Shown here piece after piece: positions 1 through 8,075 of a stretch of DNA of 46,712 nt. Numbering within the stretch: the stretch's first letter is position 1; each line of letters starts with the position of its first letter. Made by a program: the position numbers and the translations under genes. Below the pieces are notes generated by a model. The model saw only the letters and a program-made list of their open reading frames with translations. It had not been told where the DNA came from and did not search any database. The DNA is from Pseudomonadota bacterium (GTDB lineage: Bacteria > Myxococcota_A > Polyangia > Polyangiales > JAFGIB01): NCBI GenBank assembly GCA_017881185.1, contig JADGRE010000019.1:1-46712 (forward strand), given 5' to 3'.

Positions 1-112
1 CCGCGGCTTACGTCCTCGCTTCCTCGGTCACCGTACGTGAGTACGGCTCCCTCGGGCGCTGCGGGCGCGCTCGCGGCTGAACCCCAATTCGCGCCGCTCG
101 CGTTGGCGAGTG
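1..112. other. Left-edge non-coding stretch with short hairpin
   Basis: No gene is supported here. A perfect 6-bp inverted repeat, CCGTAC (31-36) and GTACGG (41-46), is separated by GTGA. The surrounding CTCGCTTCCTCGG and CTCCCTCGGGCGCTGCGG strings look like a dispersed intergenic repeat, but only one copy is visible. It lies just downstream of the sulfotransferase stop and could also act in 3'-end formation of that operon. No T-tract follows the hairpin. Confidence 0.25.
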
Positions 113-1126
113 TCACTCCCGCAAGAGCACGTTGCAGTAGTAGCGGACTTTCTCCAGCAGCTTGCCGTGTGGGCGCTGGTGGATGTTCTTTTTGAGCGCG
201 AGCAGGATTCTGCGCTGCAACAGATAGTTGTTGCTCTTGGGTTCCGGCCGCTTCGGCAGGTCGTTCGCAGCACCTGCGCGATCCAGCGGAGCGAAGAGCT
301 CGCTCTTCTCGAAGCCCCAGAGCCGCAGATCCTCGGTATCCAACTTGTCGGCGATCTCGGTCGCCAGCGCGAGCTTGTTCTCGTCGTCGGCCAGCTCGCT
401 TACCCACTTGTCGATCGAGCTGTCGACCGGTCGCGTTTGCTCGCCCACTCCGATCGGGTCGCCCGACCCCGCGACGACTTCCTCGAAGTGCTCCCCGTAC
501 TCGAGCGCCCCAGGTTCGTTCGCCAGTCCGAGAAACGCGAAGATGCGTTCCAGCTGCAGTGCAGGGTTACGCACGAGCTCTTCGTAGCCCACCTGCAGCA
601 TGCGTTGGGGCGGGTTGCGCAGCATGCGAGCGATGGACGCCACGTAGCGGTTGGCGACTGGGTTGAACGCGTTGGCCTCGTGCCAGTCGCCATGAAAGAA
701 GCTGTTGGCGTACGAGCTCATCACGGCCAACGGATGGCGCGTGAGCACGATGTAGTGCGCCTGCGGGTAGAGCTTGGTGAGAAACGGCAACACCAGCGCG
801 TAGCCAGGTGTCTTGTCCAGGAAGTAGCGCTTGCCGCTGGGTGCAAGCATGCGCCCGTACATGGTGTCGCTGTACGCACGCAGCGCCTCGAGGTAGTCGG
901 CTTCCTTGTTCGGCAGCCCGTCCACGAAGAGCTTGAGTGCCTCGGCGGCGTTGATGTGATCGTACGGTGCGCGATCCACGAGATCGTGGAGCCCGAGATA
1001 CGCGAGCGGCGTGATCAAGTGCGGCTCGGGATAGGTGAAGATCTGCGTGTGCGACCCCAGCATGCGCTGCAGCAGTGTGGAACCCGCGCGCGGCGGCGAG
1101 ATGACGAAGACGAGGCGGTTTTGCAT
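113..1126 (-). CDS. Sulfotransferase family protein
   Basis: The 337-residue protein opens with the 5'-PAPS phosphosulfate-binding loop SPPRAGSTLLQRML (about residues 10-23), close to the N-terminus as in cytosolic and bacterial sulfotransferases. A second family motif follows in the middle, with HYIVLTRHPLAVMSSYANSF carrying the Arg and Ser that contact the 3'-phosphate. The fold predicts transfer of sulfate from PAPS to a hydroxyl or amine acceptor; the acceptor cannot be read from sequence. No signal peptide is seen, so it should be cytoplasmic. It is the last gene of a minus-strand operon, 17 bp after the methyltransferase stop, and a GGAG lies upstream of the ATG. Partnership with a methyltransferase suggests small-molecule or glycan tailoring, which is inference. 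Confidence 0.85.
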   Translation of the reverse strand: MQNRLVFVISPPRAGSTLLQRMLGSHTQIFTYPEPHLITPLAYLGLHDLVDRAPYDHINAAEALKLFVDGLPNKEADYLEALRAYSDTMYGRMLAPSGKRYFLDKTPGYALVLPFLTKLYPQAHYIVLTRHPLAVMSSYANSFFHGDWHEANAFNPVANRYVASIARMLRNPPQRMLQVGYEELVRNPALQLERIFAFLGLANEPGALEYGEHFEEVVAGSGDPIGVGEQTRPVDSSIDKWVSELADDENKLALATEIADKLDTEDLRLWGFEKSELFAPLDRAGAANDLPKRPEPKSNNYLLQRRILLALKKNIHQRPHGKLLEKVRYYCNVLLRE

Positions 1127-1143
1127 GCCAGAGCTCCTGCCCG

Positions 1144-1989
1144 TTACTTGCGCTGGCGCCCAGCTCGCGACTGCGTGTTACGCAAGCGCGCGATCAGGAC
1201 CTGATGTTCGCTGTGCTCGGTGAGCGGGCTCCGATCGAAGTCGCCGAAGCTGTGTTCTATCGTGAACCCGTTGTAGTGCAGGAGCGCGGCAAGCTCTTCG
1301 GGAAAGTAGAAGCGCAGGCACAACGGGGTGGTGTGGTCCAGCTCGGGGCGATCGAGGCGCTGGAACATCATGCGAACGGTCTGCACTTGGCTGCGCGCGT
1401 CGTAGTCGAAGGTTTCGCCGTAGGCGTAACGCTTGCCATCGGTGGGATCGAAGATGGGGCGGCAGCGGTATACGCGTTCGGGGTCTCGGCGCAGGGTGCC
1501 CAGATCGGGCATCATGACGTCCATCACGAAACGGCCCGAAGGCGCCAGGTGTGCCCGTACGGTCGCCAACGCCTGCTCGATGTCGCTGCGCGAGAACAAG
1601 TGCATGAACAGGTTGAACGGCGCGATCACCAGATCGAAGCGCCGTCGCAAGCGGATCGTGCGCATGTCGCCCGCGCGCATCTGCACCCGCGTGCGTGCTG
1701 CTGCAGGCAAGCGTTCGATGCGCTCGGCGGCGCGCTCCAGCATCGCGCGCGATTGGTCGACTCCGACCACTTCCACTCCGGCACGGGCCAACGCCAGCGT
1801 GATGCGTCCTGTGCCCGCACCGAGCTCGAGCACGCTGCCGCCGCGCTTGGCGGCGAGCGCGCTGTAGAAAGCGACGTCGGCCTTGTGTGCCCGGTACGCA
1901 TGGTCGTAGTAGCGCGGACGCTCGTAGAGCGCGCGCGTGCCACGCTCCAGGCTCGCCTCGCGTGGTGTCTTCTTGCGTGGCGTGGTCAT
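1144..1989 (-). CDS. Class I SAM-dependent methyltransferase
   Basis: This 281-residue protein has the Rossmann-fold SAM-binding motif I VLELGAGTGRITLALA around residues 54-69. The acidic end of strand beta-2 (VVGVDQS) follows, then a motif-II region (RRFDLVIAPFNLFMHL) typical of the UbiE/COQ5-like or methyltransferase-25 group. The N-terminus is rich in Lys and Arg and may be flexible. The substrate is not predictable; a small molecule is more likely than DNA or rRNA because no target-recognition motif is visible. Its start overlaps the stop of the upstream gene by four bases (ATGA), the usual sign of translational coupling. It is the third gene of the four-gene operon that ends with the sulfotransferase. 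Confidence 0.85.
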   Translation of the reverse strand: MTTPRKKTPREASLERGTRALYERPRYYDHAYRAHKADVAFYSALAAKRGGSVLELGAGTGRITLALARAGVEVVGVDQSRAMLERAAERIERLPAAARTRVQMRAGDMRTIRLRRRFDLVIAPFNLFMHLFSRSDIEQALATVRAHLAPSGRFVMDVMMPDLGTLRRDPERVYRCRPIFDPTDGKRYAYGETFDYDARSQVQTVRMMFQRLDRPELDHTTPLCLRFYFPEELAALLHYNGFTIEHSFGDFDRSPLTEHSEHQVLIARLRNTQSRAGRQRK

Positions 1990-2477
1990 GGCAGCTCGGG
2001 GATCGGCCCTCTGGGCCAGCTGAGATTCTCCACCAGGAAGCGATTGCCGCGCCGCCCGACCAAGATCGCCACGGTCGAGCCCTGCGTTGGGGTCGGCCGC
2101 TGGCGGGTGAGAGTGCCGACGAGGCGCAGTCTGCCTTCCGAGAGAAAGTAGCTCTCTTCGATCAAGAAGGTGGTGTCGTCGTTGGGGTGGGGTCGTGCCT
2201 CTTGCGCGTGTTTGTGCGCGCGAGCGCGCATGCGCCCTTGCAGCGGTTCGGTGGCCAACCCGGCCGCGCGTTCGAAATCATGCGCGTCGAATGCGAGAAT
2301 GAAGGCCTCGGCAACGCGCTCCGGACTCTGGGTCAGGCTGCGTTCGCGCAGCGCGGCTTCGCTCGGCGCCCGCGTCCCAAGCAATGCCGCGCTCAGTGCG
2401 CAAGCTGCCAAGCCTGTCGACACGATGGCTTGCATCACCGGCCGTGGCCAGCGCCCGCCTGCGCTCAGCGCGATCAT
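1986..2477 (-). CDS. Small membrane-anchored or secreted protein of unknown function
   Basis: I do not recognise this 163-residue protein. The chosen ATG begins one base after the stop of the upstream phosphatase gene and has a GGAG about 10 nt before it; a longer reading would run 50 bases into that gene. The N-terminus has a hydrophobic stretch (about residues 15-34, ending ALSAALLG) that could be a signal peptide or anchor. The rest resembles the small alpha+beta domains that follow signal peptides in myxobacterial exported proteins, with a helix AEAFILAFDAHDFERAAGLA recalling NTF2/SnoaL-like lipocalin-scale folds. No catalytic motif is evident. It is co-transcribed between the HAD phosphatase and the methyltransferase. 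Confidence 0.7.
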   Translation of the reverse strand: MIALSAGGRWPRPVMQAIVSTGLAACALSAALLGTRAPSEAALRERSLTQSPERVAEAFILAFDAHDFERAAGLATEPLQGRMRARAHKHAQEARPHPNDDTTFLIEESYFLSEGRLRLVGTLTRQRPTPTQGSTVAILVGRRGNRFLVENLSWPRGPIPELP

Positions 2478-2478
2478 C

Positions 2479-3264
2479 TCAGCGTCGCTCCAGCACGGTG
2501 CGCGCGATCTCTGCGAAACCCACGCCACGGTCCGCGTCGCTCACGTACACCGGCGTGACCGGCAAGCGTGCGAGATGTGCCGCGACGTTGGCCACACCAG
2601 CGGTCACCGAGAAATACGCGAACGCAGCCGCATCGTTGCCGCTGTCACCGACGAACAACCAGTGCTCGCGGTCGGCGTCCATGTCCGCCCCGAGTGCGGC
2701 GCGGCACGCATGCGCCACGCCCAGCGCTTTGTCGTAGCCACCCAGCATCGCGTGCGCGTGCACGCTGGACACCACGGTCCGCGCACCCTGCGCCTGCATG
2801 ATGGCCAAGAGCTTGTCGATCTGCTGCGGGCTCACGCGCACGCGCTCGCCGATGTCGAACGCGACATCGCAGCGCCGTGCCCAGCTGTCGTCGGTCAAGC
2901 GCGCCCATGGGGCTTGCTCGTGCACTGCGGCGACCACCTTCTCGAGCACTTCACGCTCCGCTCGTCGCGCCGCCTCGTCCTCGAAGAACCCCGTCTGCAG
3001 CCCTTGGCCCGCGACGCGCACGTAGCCCGCGCCGTTCTCTCCCACGGCCAGGTCCACCGGCCATTGCCGCGCGATCAGCTCTGCAAAACCGAGCGGCCGG
3101 CCAGTCACGGCGATGAGCTCGAGCCCGGCACGGCGCAGGTTCCACAGTGCCGTATACGCCTCGGCCTCCAGCCGCCCGTCACGCGTCAGCGTGTCATCGA
3201 CGTCGAACACCACGCCGCGCAGCGCACGACAGGTTGGCGGGTCGATCTCTCGGATGGGACGCAT
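2479..3264 (-). CDS. HAD-IIB (Cof-type) sugar-phosphate phosphatase-like protein
   Basis: The 261-residue protein carries all HAD motifs. Motif I is VVFDVDDTLT (nucleophile Asp21, acid/base Asp23). Motif II is the Thr in ELIAVTGRP. The motif IV region is WLFVGDSGNDAAAF, with the GDSxND signature of Cof-type enzymes. The AVGENGAGY string before the large cap is characteristic of the IIB class, which includes sucrose-phosphate and mannosyl-3-phosphoglycerate phosphatases, so a sugar-phosphate substrate is likely; specificity is unknown. It is the first gene of the minus-strand operon and is divergent from tatA, with about 90 bp between the two starts for both promoters. Confidence 0.85.
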   Translation of the reverse strand: MRPIREIDPPTCRALRGVVFDVDDTLTRDGRLEAEAYTALWNLRRAGLELIAVTGRPLGFAELIARQWPVDLAVGENGAGYVRVAGQGLQTGFFEDEAARRAEREVLEKVVAAVHEQAPWARLTDDSWARRCDVAFDIGERVRVSPQQIDKLLAIMQAQGARTVVSSVHAHAMLGGYDKALGVAHACRAALGADMDADREHWLFVGDSGNDAAAFAYFSVTAGVANVAAHLARLPVTPVYVSDADRGVGFAEIARTVLERR

Positions 3265-3354
3265 GGTTCGGGCGCAGTATCCGCCACGTCCGGCTTGCCG
3301 TCACCCCCGGGCGCACGTACGCTCGCCGCGATCCTTCGGTCTGTGTGACGCGCC

Positions 3355-3612
3355 ATGTGCAGCAATATCGGCCTACCAGAGCTTCTCGTCATCCTCATGC
3401 TGCTCGTGCTGGTCTTCGGCGCGTCGCGCCTGCCTCAGTTGGGCGAAACCCTGGGCAAGACGGTCCGCCGCTTCAAGCGCAGCGTGGCGCAGAACGAAGG
3501 CATCGAGATCACCAAGCTCCCGTCGCGCCCTGCGAAGGGCGGCCAATCCGACGTGAGCGACGCAGAGCTCGCGTCCCATGACCACGATCGTGACCACGAA
3601 CATGACGACTGA
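3355..3612 (+). CDS. tatA: Sec-independent protein translocase TatA/TatE family
   Basis: This 85-residue protein has the standard TatA layout. A very short periplasmic N-terminus is followed by one membrane helix (about residues 7-21, IGLPELLVILMLLVLVFG), the conserved Phe-Gly hinge, an amphipathic helix (ASRLPQLGETLGKTVRRFKR) and a charged tail. The tail ends in a His/Asp-rich run (HDHDRDHEHDD) that is unusual and could bind metal. TatA oligomers form the variable pore that exports folded proteins with twin-arginine signals. No tatB or tatC lies nearby, so the remaining components must be elsewhere. The stop codon directly abuts the stop codon of the convergent downstream gene, leaving no room for a terminator. 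Confidence 0.92.
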   Translation: MCSNIGLPELLVILMLLVLVFGASRLPQLGETLGKTVRRFKRSVAQNEGIEITKLPSRPAKGGQSDVSDAELASHDHDRDHEHDD

Positions 3613-4347
3613 TCAGTGAACCGCACCTTGCTCCGCCCGTCGTTGGCAGGCGTCGTGCAGCTCACTCGGCAAGTCGCCCGCCTCCAGCACGCGGCGCAGA
3701 TCCTGATCGTGCAGTAGTGGCGCCAGCTGCAACGCCACGTCGAGCGGCGTGTACGGGTTCAAGATCAACGCCACCCGAATCGCGTAGCGCACGATCCAGC
3801 GGTCGCAGCGGAAGACCTCGCGCAGCGCATCGCTCGACACCGGCCGACGCGCGCACAGCCGCAGCACGTCGTTCTCGGTCACGCGCGGGTTCAGAAGCAG
3901 GATGCGGATCACGTCCGGATGCGGGTCCCGGATCACGCGCGCGATCAGCTCGCGGTCGCGTCGCCGTGCCAGCGACTTGCGTTCGCCGAGCGTCACGGGT
4001 CGGCCCATTCCGAAGTCGGGCACCTGCACGTCTTCTTCGCCGGGCGCGTGTTGGCGCAGACTGCGCGCGAGCGCGTGCTGGAAGCGCACGTCGAGCAGCG
4101 TGGACACGGTTTCGCGCAACGCTGCACACAGCTCGTCCGCCAAGGCCAAGCACAGCGCCGTGTGCAGGCTCTCGTATCGCGGACTGCGCGCCTCGGCTTG
4201 CGCCCGCGTGACGATGAGCAGGTCTGCGACCTCCGCCGCGCGCATGCTGAGCACGGTGTGCCGCAGGTACGCGGCGCGCATCGCCGGGTCGACGATGGTC
4301 TGGATCCGCTTGGCCAGCAGCTCGGTCTGGGCCTCCGCCGAGAGCAT
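3613..4347 (-). CDS. Helical-repeat protein of unknown function
   Basis: I do not recognise a named family with confidence. The 244-residue product is predicted almost wholly alpha-helical and soluble, with no signal peptide. Its second half contains repeated helical units of the kind DPHPDVIRILLLNPRVTEND and DRWIVRYAIRVALILNPYTP, in which a short 'P-x-V' turn precedes a helix. This resembles leucine-rich-repeat-variant, DUF2336-like or HEAT-type superhelices that act as protein-binding scaffolds. The stop codon touches the stop codon of convergent tatA. It is divergent from the ECF sigma factor gene, with 128 bp between the starts. Confidence 0.75.
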   Translation of the reverse strand: MLSAEAQTELLAKRIQTIVDPAMRAAYLRHTVLSMRAAEVADLLIVTRAQAEARSPRYESLHTALCLALADELCAALRETVSTLLDVRFQHALARSLRQHAPGEEDVQVPDFGMGRPVTLGERKSLARRRDRELIARVIRDPHPDVIRILLLNPRVTENDVLRLCARRPVSSDALREVFRCDRWIVRYAIRVALILNPYTPLDVALQLAPLLHDQDLRRVLEAGDLPSELHDACQRRAEQGAVH

Positions 4348-4475
4348 GGCTAATCCTGCCCCGGGCTGGCGCGGATGACTAGTATCGGAGGTGATAAGCT
4401 CCGTGGTCGTCAGAGATTGAGGCAGCGTGAAATACCCGGGCGCGCCCCACGGTTGAGCTACATAAGAGGACCTGC

Positions 4476-5147
4476 ATGGCCTGGTTTCGCCCCACCAAGA
4501 GCAAACAGCAACGCGAGTTCGAAGCCGACGCGCTTCAATACCTCGACACGCTCTACGCCCACGCCTTGCGCCTGACCCGCTCCCCGGCCGACGCCGAGGA
4601 TCTCGTTCAGGACACCTTTGTGAAGGCGCTGCGTTTCTACGAGCGCTTCGAGCGCGGCTCGAACCTCAAGGCGTGGCTGTTGCGCATCCAGTTCAACGCA
4701 TTCGTGAACAAGTATCGCCGGCACGTGAAGGAGCACGCCATCACGGAATCCATGGTGCACGAGCCCGCCGGCGAGGCCACCGTCGGGCGTGGCGCGCTGC
4801 GTGCTCTGATGGATCCGCAAGAGGTCGCGCTGCGGCCGGTGGTGGCCGGCGAGCTCCAAGCCGCGCTGGCCGAGCTGCCCGAAGACCACCGCACCGTGGT
4901 CATCCTCGCCGACGTCGAAGAGCTCAGTTACAAGGAGATCGCCGAGGTCGTGGGTTGTCCGATCGGCACGGTGATGTCGCGCTTGCATCGCGCCCGGCGC
5001 GCGCTGCAGACCCGTCTGGTGGAGCAGGGCGAGAGCTTGGGTCTGCATGCCCACGCCGCACCGGCAGCCTCCGACAAGGCTGCTGCCGAGACACCTGTTT
5101 CGCTCGCGAGCTATCGCCGCGAGCAGCGCGAAAGGAGTCGCGGCTGA
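4476..5147 (+). CDS. ECF-family RNA polymerase sigma factor (RpoE-like)
   Basis: The 223-residue protein has sigma region 2 (YAHALRLTRSPADAEDLVQD with FVKALRF, about residues 28-55) and sigma region 4. Region 4 comprises LPEDHRTVVILADVEELSYK, IAEVVGCPIGTVMSRLHRAR and RAL, about residues 127-172. Regions 1.1 and 3 are absent, as expected for an extracytoplasmic-function sigma. About 45 extra residues trail region 4. It is coupled to a zinc-type anti-sigma by a TGATG stop/start overlap, so stress sensing through regulated release is expected. Autoregulation is likely but the promoter is not obvious in the 128 bp upstream. AAGAGG lies just before the ATG. Confidence 0.93.
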   Translation: MAWFRPTKSKQQREFEADALQYLDTLYAHALRLTRSPADAEDLVQDTFVKALRFYERFERGSNLKAWLLRIQFNAFVNKYRRHVKEHAITESMVHEPAGEATVGRGALRALMDPQEVALRPVVAGELQAALAELPEDHRTVVILADVEELSYKEIAEVVGCPIGTVMSRLHRARRALQTRLVEQGESLGLHAHAAPAASDKAAAETPVSLASYRREQRERSRG

Positions 5148-5977
5148 TGGACTGCCGTTTGGTCGAGAAGCACTTGTGCGCTTACGTCGACGCCGAGCTC
5201 GAGCCGAGCGCGGCGCTCGAAATCGAGCAACATCTGGCGAGCTGCAGCGCGTGTGCAGACGACAACACGTTTCTGCGCGCGCTCAAGGGTGAGCTGCACG
5301 AGCAACTCGCGGCGCCCGCGCCGGCCCCTGGCCACCTGCGCTTGCGCGTGAGCGAGGCGTTGGCCCAGGTGCATGTCATCGAGGAAGACGAACGCCAGCC
5401 GAGCCACCTGTGGATGACCGTCGCTGCCATGGCCGCCTCGGTGTTGCTGGTGCTCGGCTCGGTGCTCGGCACCGACGCCGGTCGCGTGGAGACCGCCGCG
5501 CTCGCGCCGGCGCTCGACATGGTGCGCGACGTGGTCGACCGTCACAAAGACGAGCTGCCGACCGAGATCAACACGCAGCTGCCCGAGCAGGCGACCAGCT
5601 GGTTCCGCGACAAGATCGGTTTCCAGGTGCGTTCGGTGGACTTCAACGAGCCCAGCGTGCACTTCCTCGGAGCGCGCGTTTCACAGATCGGCAACCATCA
5701 AGCGGCCAAGCTCTACTACAGCGTTGGTGACAGCCGTCTCACGCTGGTGATGTTCAAGCCCAACGCCAGTCTCGCGCAGGCGCTCAGCTCCGACGCCGGC
5801 CTCACGCGCCTTGGCGCGCACCACGCGCTCGTCGGCGGCCACAACGTCACCTACCAGACCCTACAGGGCTACACGGTCCCCATCGTGCAACAGAACGGTA
5901 TCGTCTACGCGTTCGCCGGTGATTTGGATCAAAAGAGCCTGCTGCGCCTGGTCGCGAACGCTCGGATCCCCTACTGA
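5147..5977 (+). CDS. Membrane anti-sigma factor with zinc-finger (ZAS) domain
   Basis: The start is the ATG that overlaps the sigma-factor stop (TGATG), with AAAGGAG about 10 nt upstream. The 276-residue product opens with an anti-sigma zinc domain: Cys3, then HLASCSAC, giving H-x3-C-x2-C. A linker leads to one membrane helix (LWMTVAAMAASVLLVLGSVL, about residues 88-107). About 170 residues beyond it should be extracytoplasmic. The ZAS domain is known to hold cognate ECF sigmas inactive. The outer domain has no recognised ligand-binding fold but shows repeated beta-strand pattern (VHFLGARVS, AAKLYYSVG, NVTYQTLQGYTV), so it is the presumed sensor. Release could be by proteolysis or conformational change; sequence does not decide. 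Confidence 0.9.
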   Translation: MDCRLVEKHLCAYVDAELEPSAALEIEQHLASCSACADDNTFLRALKGELHEQLAAPAPAPGHLRLRVSEALAQVHVIEEDERQPSHLWMTVAAMAASVLLVLGSVLGTDAGRVETAALAPALDMVRDVVDRHKDELPTEINTQLPEQATSWFRDKIGFQVRSVDFNEPSVHFLGARVSQIGNHQAAKLYYSVGDSRLTLVMFKPNASLAQALSSDAGLTRLGAHHALVGGHNVTYQTLQGYTVPIVQQNGIVYAFAGDLDQKSLLRLVANARIPY

Positions 5978-6012
5978 GGCGCGTCCGGCACGGCTCCAAA
6001 GAGTCGTCGCCG

Positions 6013-6042
6013 TTGACACGGCAGAAGCCGCGCCACTATCCT
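6013..6042 (+). promoter_or_regulatory. Candidate sigma70-type promoter of the FrzS-like gene
   Basis: TTGACA (6013-6018) and TATCCT (6037-6042) are separated by 18 bp. The -35 is a perfect match and the -10 matches four of six positions. The predicted start near 6049 leaves a leader of about 50 nt, and AGAGGAG precedes the ATG at 6098. Confidence 0.5.
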
Positions 6043-6097
6043 TGCAATTCCGTGATGTTGGCCACGTGTCGCGTGTTCCGACACCCAGAGGAGCGGG

Positions 6098-8005
6098 ATG
6101 AGCCAGCGCATACTTTTTTTCGAGAGCGACGCGAGCTTCGCCGGTGAAGTCAAGACGAGCTTCGAGCGCTTAGGTGCGAACGTAGACGTCGCGAGCGACG
6201 GCCCTTCGGGGCTGGAGATCGCCGCCAGCAAGAAGCCCGATCTGATTCTGCTCACGATCGAGCTGCCCGGCATGAACGGCTTCTTGGTCTGCAAGAAGAT
6301 CAAGAAGACGGCGGAGCTGGAGAACGTGCCGCTGGTGATCTTGTCGAGCGAGGTCGACGAAGAGACCTTCGAGCAGCACAAGAAGCTGCGCACGCGCGCC
6401 GACGAGTACCTGCGCAAGCCGATCGCATTCGCGGAGCTGCTGGAACGTGTGAAGCGTTTCGTACCCGTGACCAACGGCGCCAGCGCTGAGGCCGCCGTGG
6501 AAGAAGAGACCATCGAGATCGAAGAAGAGGTTGCAGTTGACGACGACGTGATCGTCATCGCCGACGAGCCAGAGGCCGAGCCCGAAGCTGTGGCTGCTGC
6601 ACGGGCTGCCGCAGCTCCAGCACCGGCAGTGAGCGCCGCCGTCGAGCAGTTCGCCGACGAGGCGCTCGACTCGCTGGTGATGGGTGACGACGCGCCCGCG
6701 CCCAAGCTGGCGCATGCGCCCGCGCGCATGTCGATGCCAGCCGTGCCGCCGACTGTGTCGACCACCTCGACACGGGAGACCACCTCGGCTGGCACGCGCA
6801 TGAGTGGCGCTCCGAACGAGTCCGGTGCTGCGCATGCCGCCGAGATCGAACGGCTCAAGCGTGAGCTGGCCGCGGCCAGCGACAAGGTGCAGGCCGCGGA
6901 CAAGCGTGCAACCACAGCCGAGCAGCGTGCGTCTGGCGCCGAGAAGGCGCTCGATGCTGCGAAGAAGACGGGCGGCGTCTCCAGCCGCGAGTTGCTCGAC
7001 TTGCGCGAGCAGCTCAACCGCAAGGATCGCGAGCTACTCGACCTGCGCGACCAGGTGACGGCGCGCGACAAGCAGTTGATCGAGTCGAGCGACAAGAGCC
7101 TGGCGTTCGAGCGCGAGATCCAAGACGCGCGCGACAGTAACGCTGAGCTGGAGCGCGAGCTGGAGAAGAAGAGCGAAGTCGTCACTGCGCTCACCGCGGA
7201 CAAAGAGAGTTCGAAGAAGCGTCTCGACGACCTGAAAGCGCGCATGGAGCGCGGCGAAGCCAAGGTGAAGGAGCTCGGCGTCGAGCTCGATGGCATCAAG
7301 GCCCAGCACGAGCTCGATCTGGAAGAGGCGCGCAGCAGCCACGCCGACGCCACGGCCAAGGCACTCGCCCAACACGCCGCCGCGACCGAGAAGCTCAAGG
7401 AAGAGCACCGGCAAGCGCTGGCCGCGCAGGCGCGCGCGCACGGCGACGAGCTGGCAGAGCTGCGTGAAGAGCATGCGGTCGCACAGAAGTCTGCGGCCGA
7501 GCGAGCCGACCAACAGAAGCGCAGCGAGCTGGCCGAGCTGCGCGCGCAGCTGCGTGCCGAGCACGAAGCCAAGCTCGCCGACCAGTCGGGCGCGCACAAG
7601 AGCGAGCTGACGGCGGCCCTGGCCGCGCACGAGAACGAGCTGCGCACCACCCGCGACCAACTCACGCAGAAACACAGCAGCGAGCTGGTCGAGCTGAGCG
7701 ACCGGCACAGGCAAGACATGGCGCGCGTGGGCAAGGCGCTGTCCGAATCCGAGTCGCGCTACGCGCTGCTCGAAGAGCGTCACGAAGAGACCGAGACCGC
7801 GCGCAACAACGCCGAGCAGCAACTGCGCAGTGTCACCAGCGACCGCGACGAAAAGGCCAAGCGCGTCACCGATCTCAGCTCCGAGCTCGAGCGGGCCAAG
7901 GCCAAGCTCAAGAACGACGAAGAGATTCTCGAGCGCGTGCGCAAGGCCATGGGTATCGGCCTCGGCTTGCTCGAAGAGCAGAAGCAGACCCGCCTGCCGG
8001 ATTGA
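6098..8005 (+). CDS. FrzS/AglZ-like protein: pseudo-receiver plus long coiled coil
   Basis: The 635-residue protein has a response-regulator receiver fold at residues 1-123. The phosphoacceptor position is Thr53 (LILLTIELPGMNG) and the acidic pocket reads Glu9-Ser10-Asp11, so Asp phosphorylation is not expected; Lys107 of the KP motif remains. An acidic/Ala-Pro linker follows (about 125-240), then a coiled coil from about 245 to 610. That domain order, the ESD pocket and the lost phospho-Asp all match Myxococcus FrzS and AglZ, polar proteins of gliding motility that act with MglA. The length is nearer FrzS than AglZ. The C-terminus ends with a short non-coil motif (GLGLLEEQKQ). No frz, mgl or agl gene is adjacent. 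Confidence 0.8.
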   Translation: MSQRILFFESDASFAGEVKTSFERLGANVDVASDGPSGLEIAASKKPDLILLTIELPGMNGFLVCKKIKKTAELENVPLVILSSEVDEETFEQHKKLRTRADEYLRKPIAFAELLERVKRFVPVTNGASAEAAVEEETIEIEEEVAVDDDVIVIADEPEAEPEAVAAARAAAAPAPAVSAAVEQFADEALDSLVMGDDAPAPKLAHAPARMSMPAVPPTVSTTSTRETTSAGTRMSGAPNESGAAHAAEIERLKRELAAASDKVQAADKRATTAEQRASGAEKALDAAKKTGGVSSRELLDLREQLNRKDRELLDLRDQVTARDKQLIESSDKSLAFEREIQDARDSNAELERELEKKSEVVTALTADKESSKKRLDDLKARMERGEAKVKELGVELDGIKAQHELDLEEARSSHADATAKALAQHAAATEKLKEEHRQALAAQARAHGDELAELREEHAVAQKSAAERADQQKRSELAELRAQLRAEHEAKLADQSGAHKSELTAALAAHENELRTTRDQLTQKHSSELVELSDRHRQDMARVGKALSESESRYALLEERHEETETARNNAEQQLRSVTSDRDEKAKRVTDLSSELERAKAKLKNDEEILERVRKAMGIGLGLLEEQKQTRLPD

Positions 8006-8035
8006 GGCGCGCGCGGCCCGGCGCCCACGCGCCTC
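8004..8035 (+). terminator. Possible hairpin terminator after the FrzS-like gene
   Basis: GAGGCGCG (8004-8011) and CGCGCCTC (8028-8035) form a perfect 8-bp stem with a 16-nt GC-rich loop overlapping the stop codon. Only a weak pyrimidine run follows, so it may be an attenuator or simply a stable 3' end. Confidence 0.35.
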
Positions 8036-8075
8036 TACTCGACGCGCTTTGGCCTGCCTGCTACACCAGGCGCTC

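Noticed and set aside
110-1204. A 364-codon plus-strand frame antisense to the sulfotransferase
   Set aside because: No family motif; the opposite strand has the PAPS loop and fits the operon.
4673-5147. An N-terminal extension of the anti-sigma running back inside the sigma gene
   Set aside because: The extension is Arg/Ala-rich without a fold, and the ATG at 5147 has AAAGGAG and the TGATG coupling.
5971-7734. A long minus-strand frame (587 codons) antisense to the FrzS-like gene
   Set aside because: It is extremely Ser/Ala/Arg-rich with no domain motif, while the plus strand has a receiver fold, coiled coil and ribosome binding site. High GC keeps the antisense frame open.
7830-8075. An N-terminal extension of MtnB reaching into the FrzS-like gene
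   Set aside because: It overlaps the coiled-coil gene in another frame; the aldolase domain begins at 8076.
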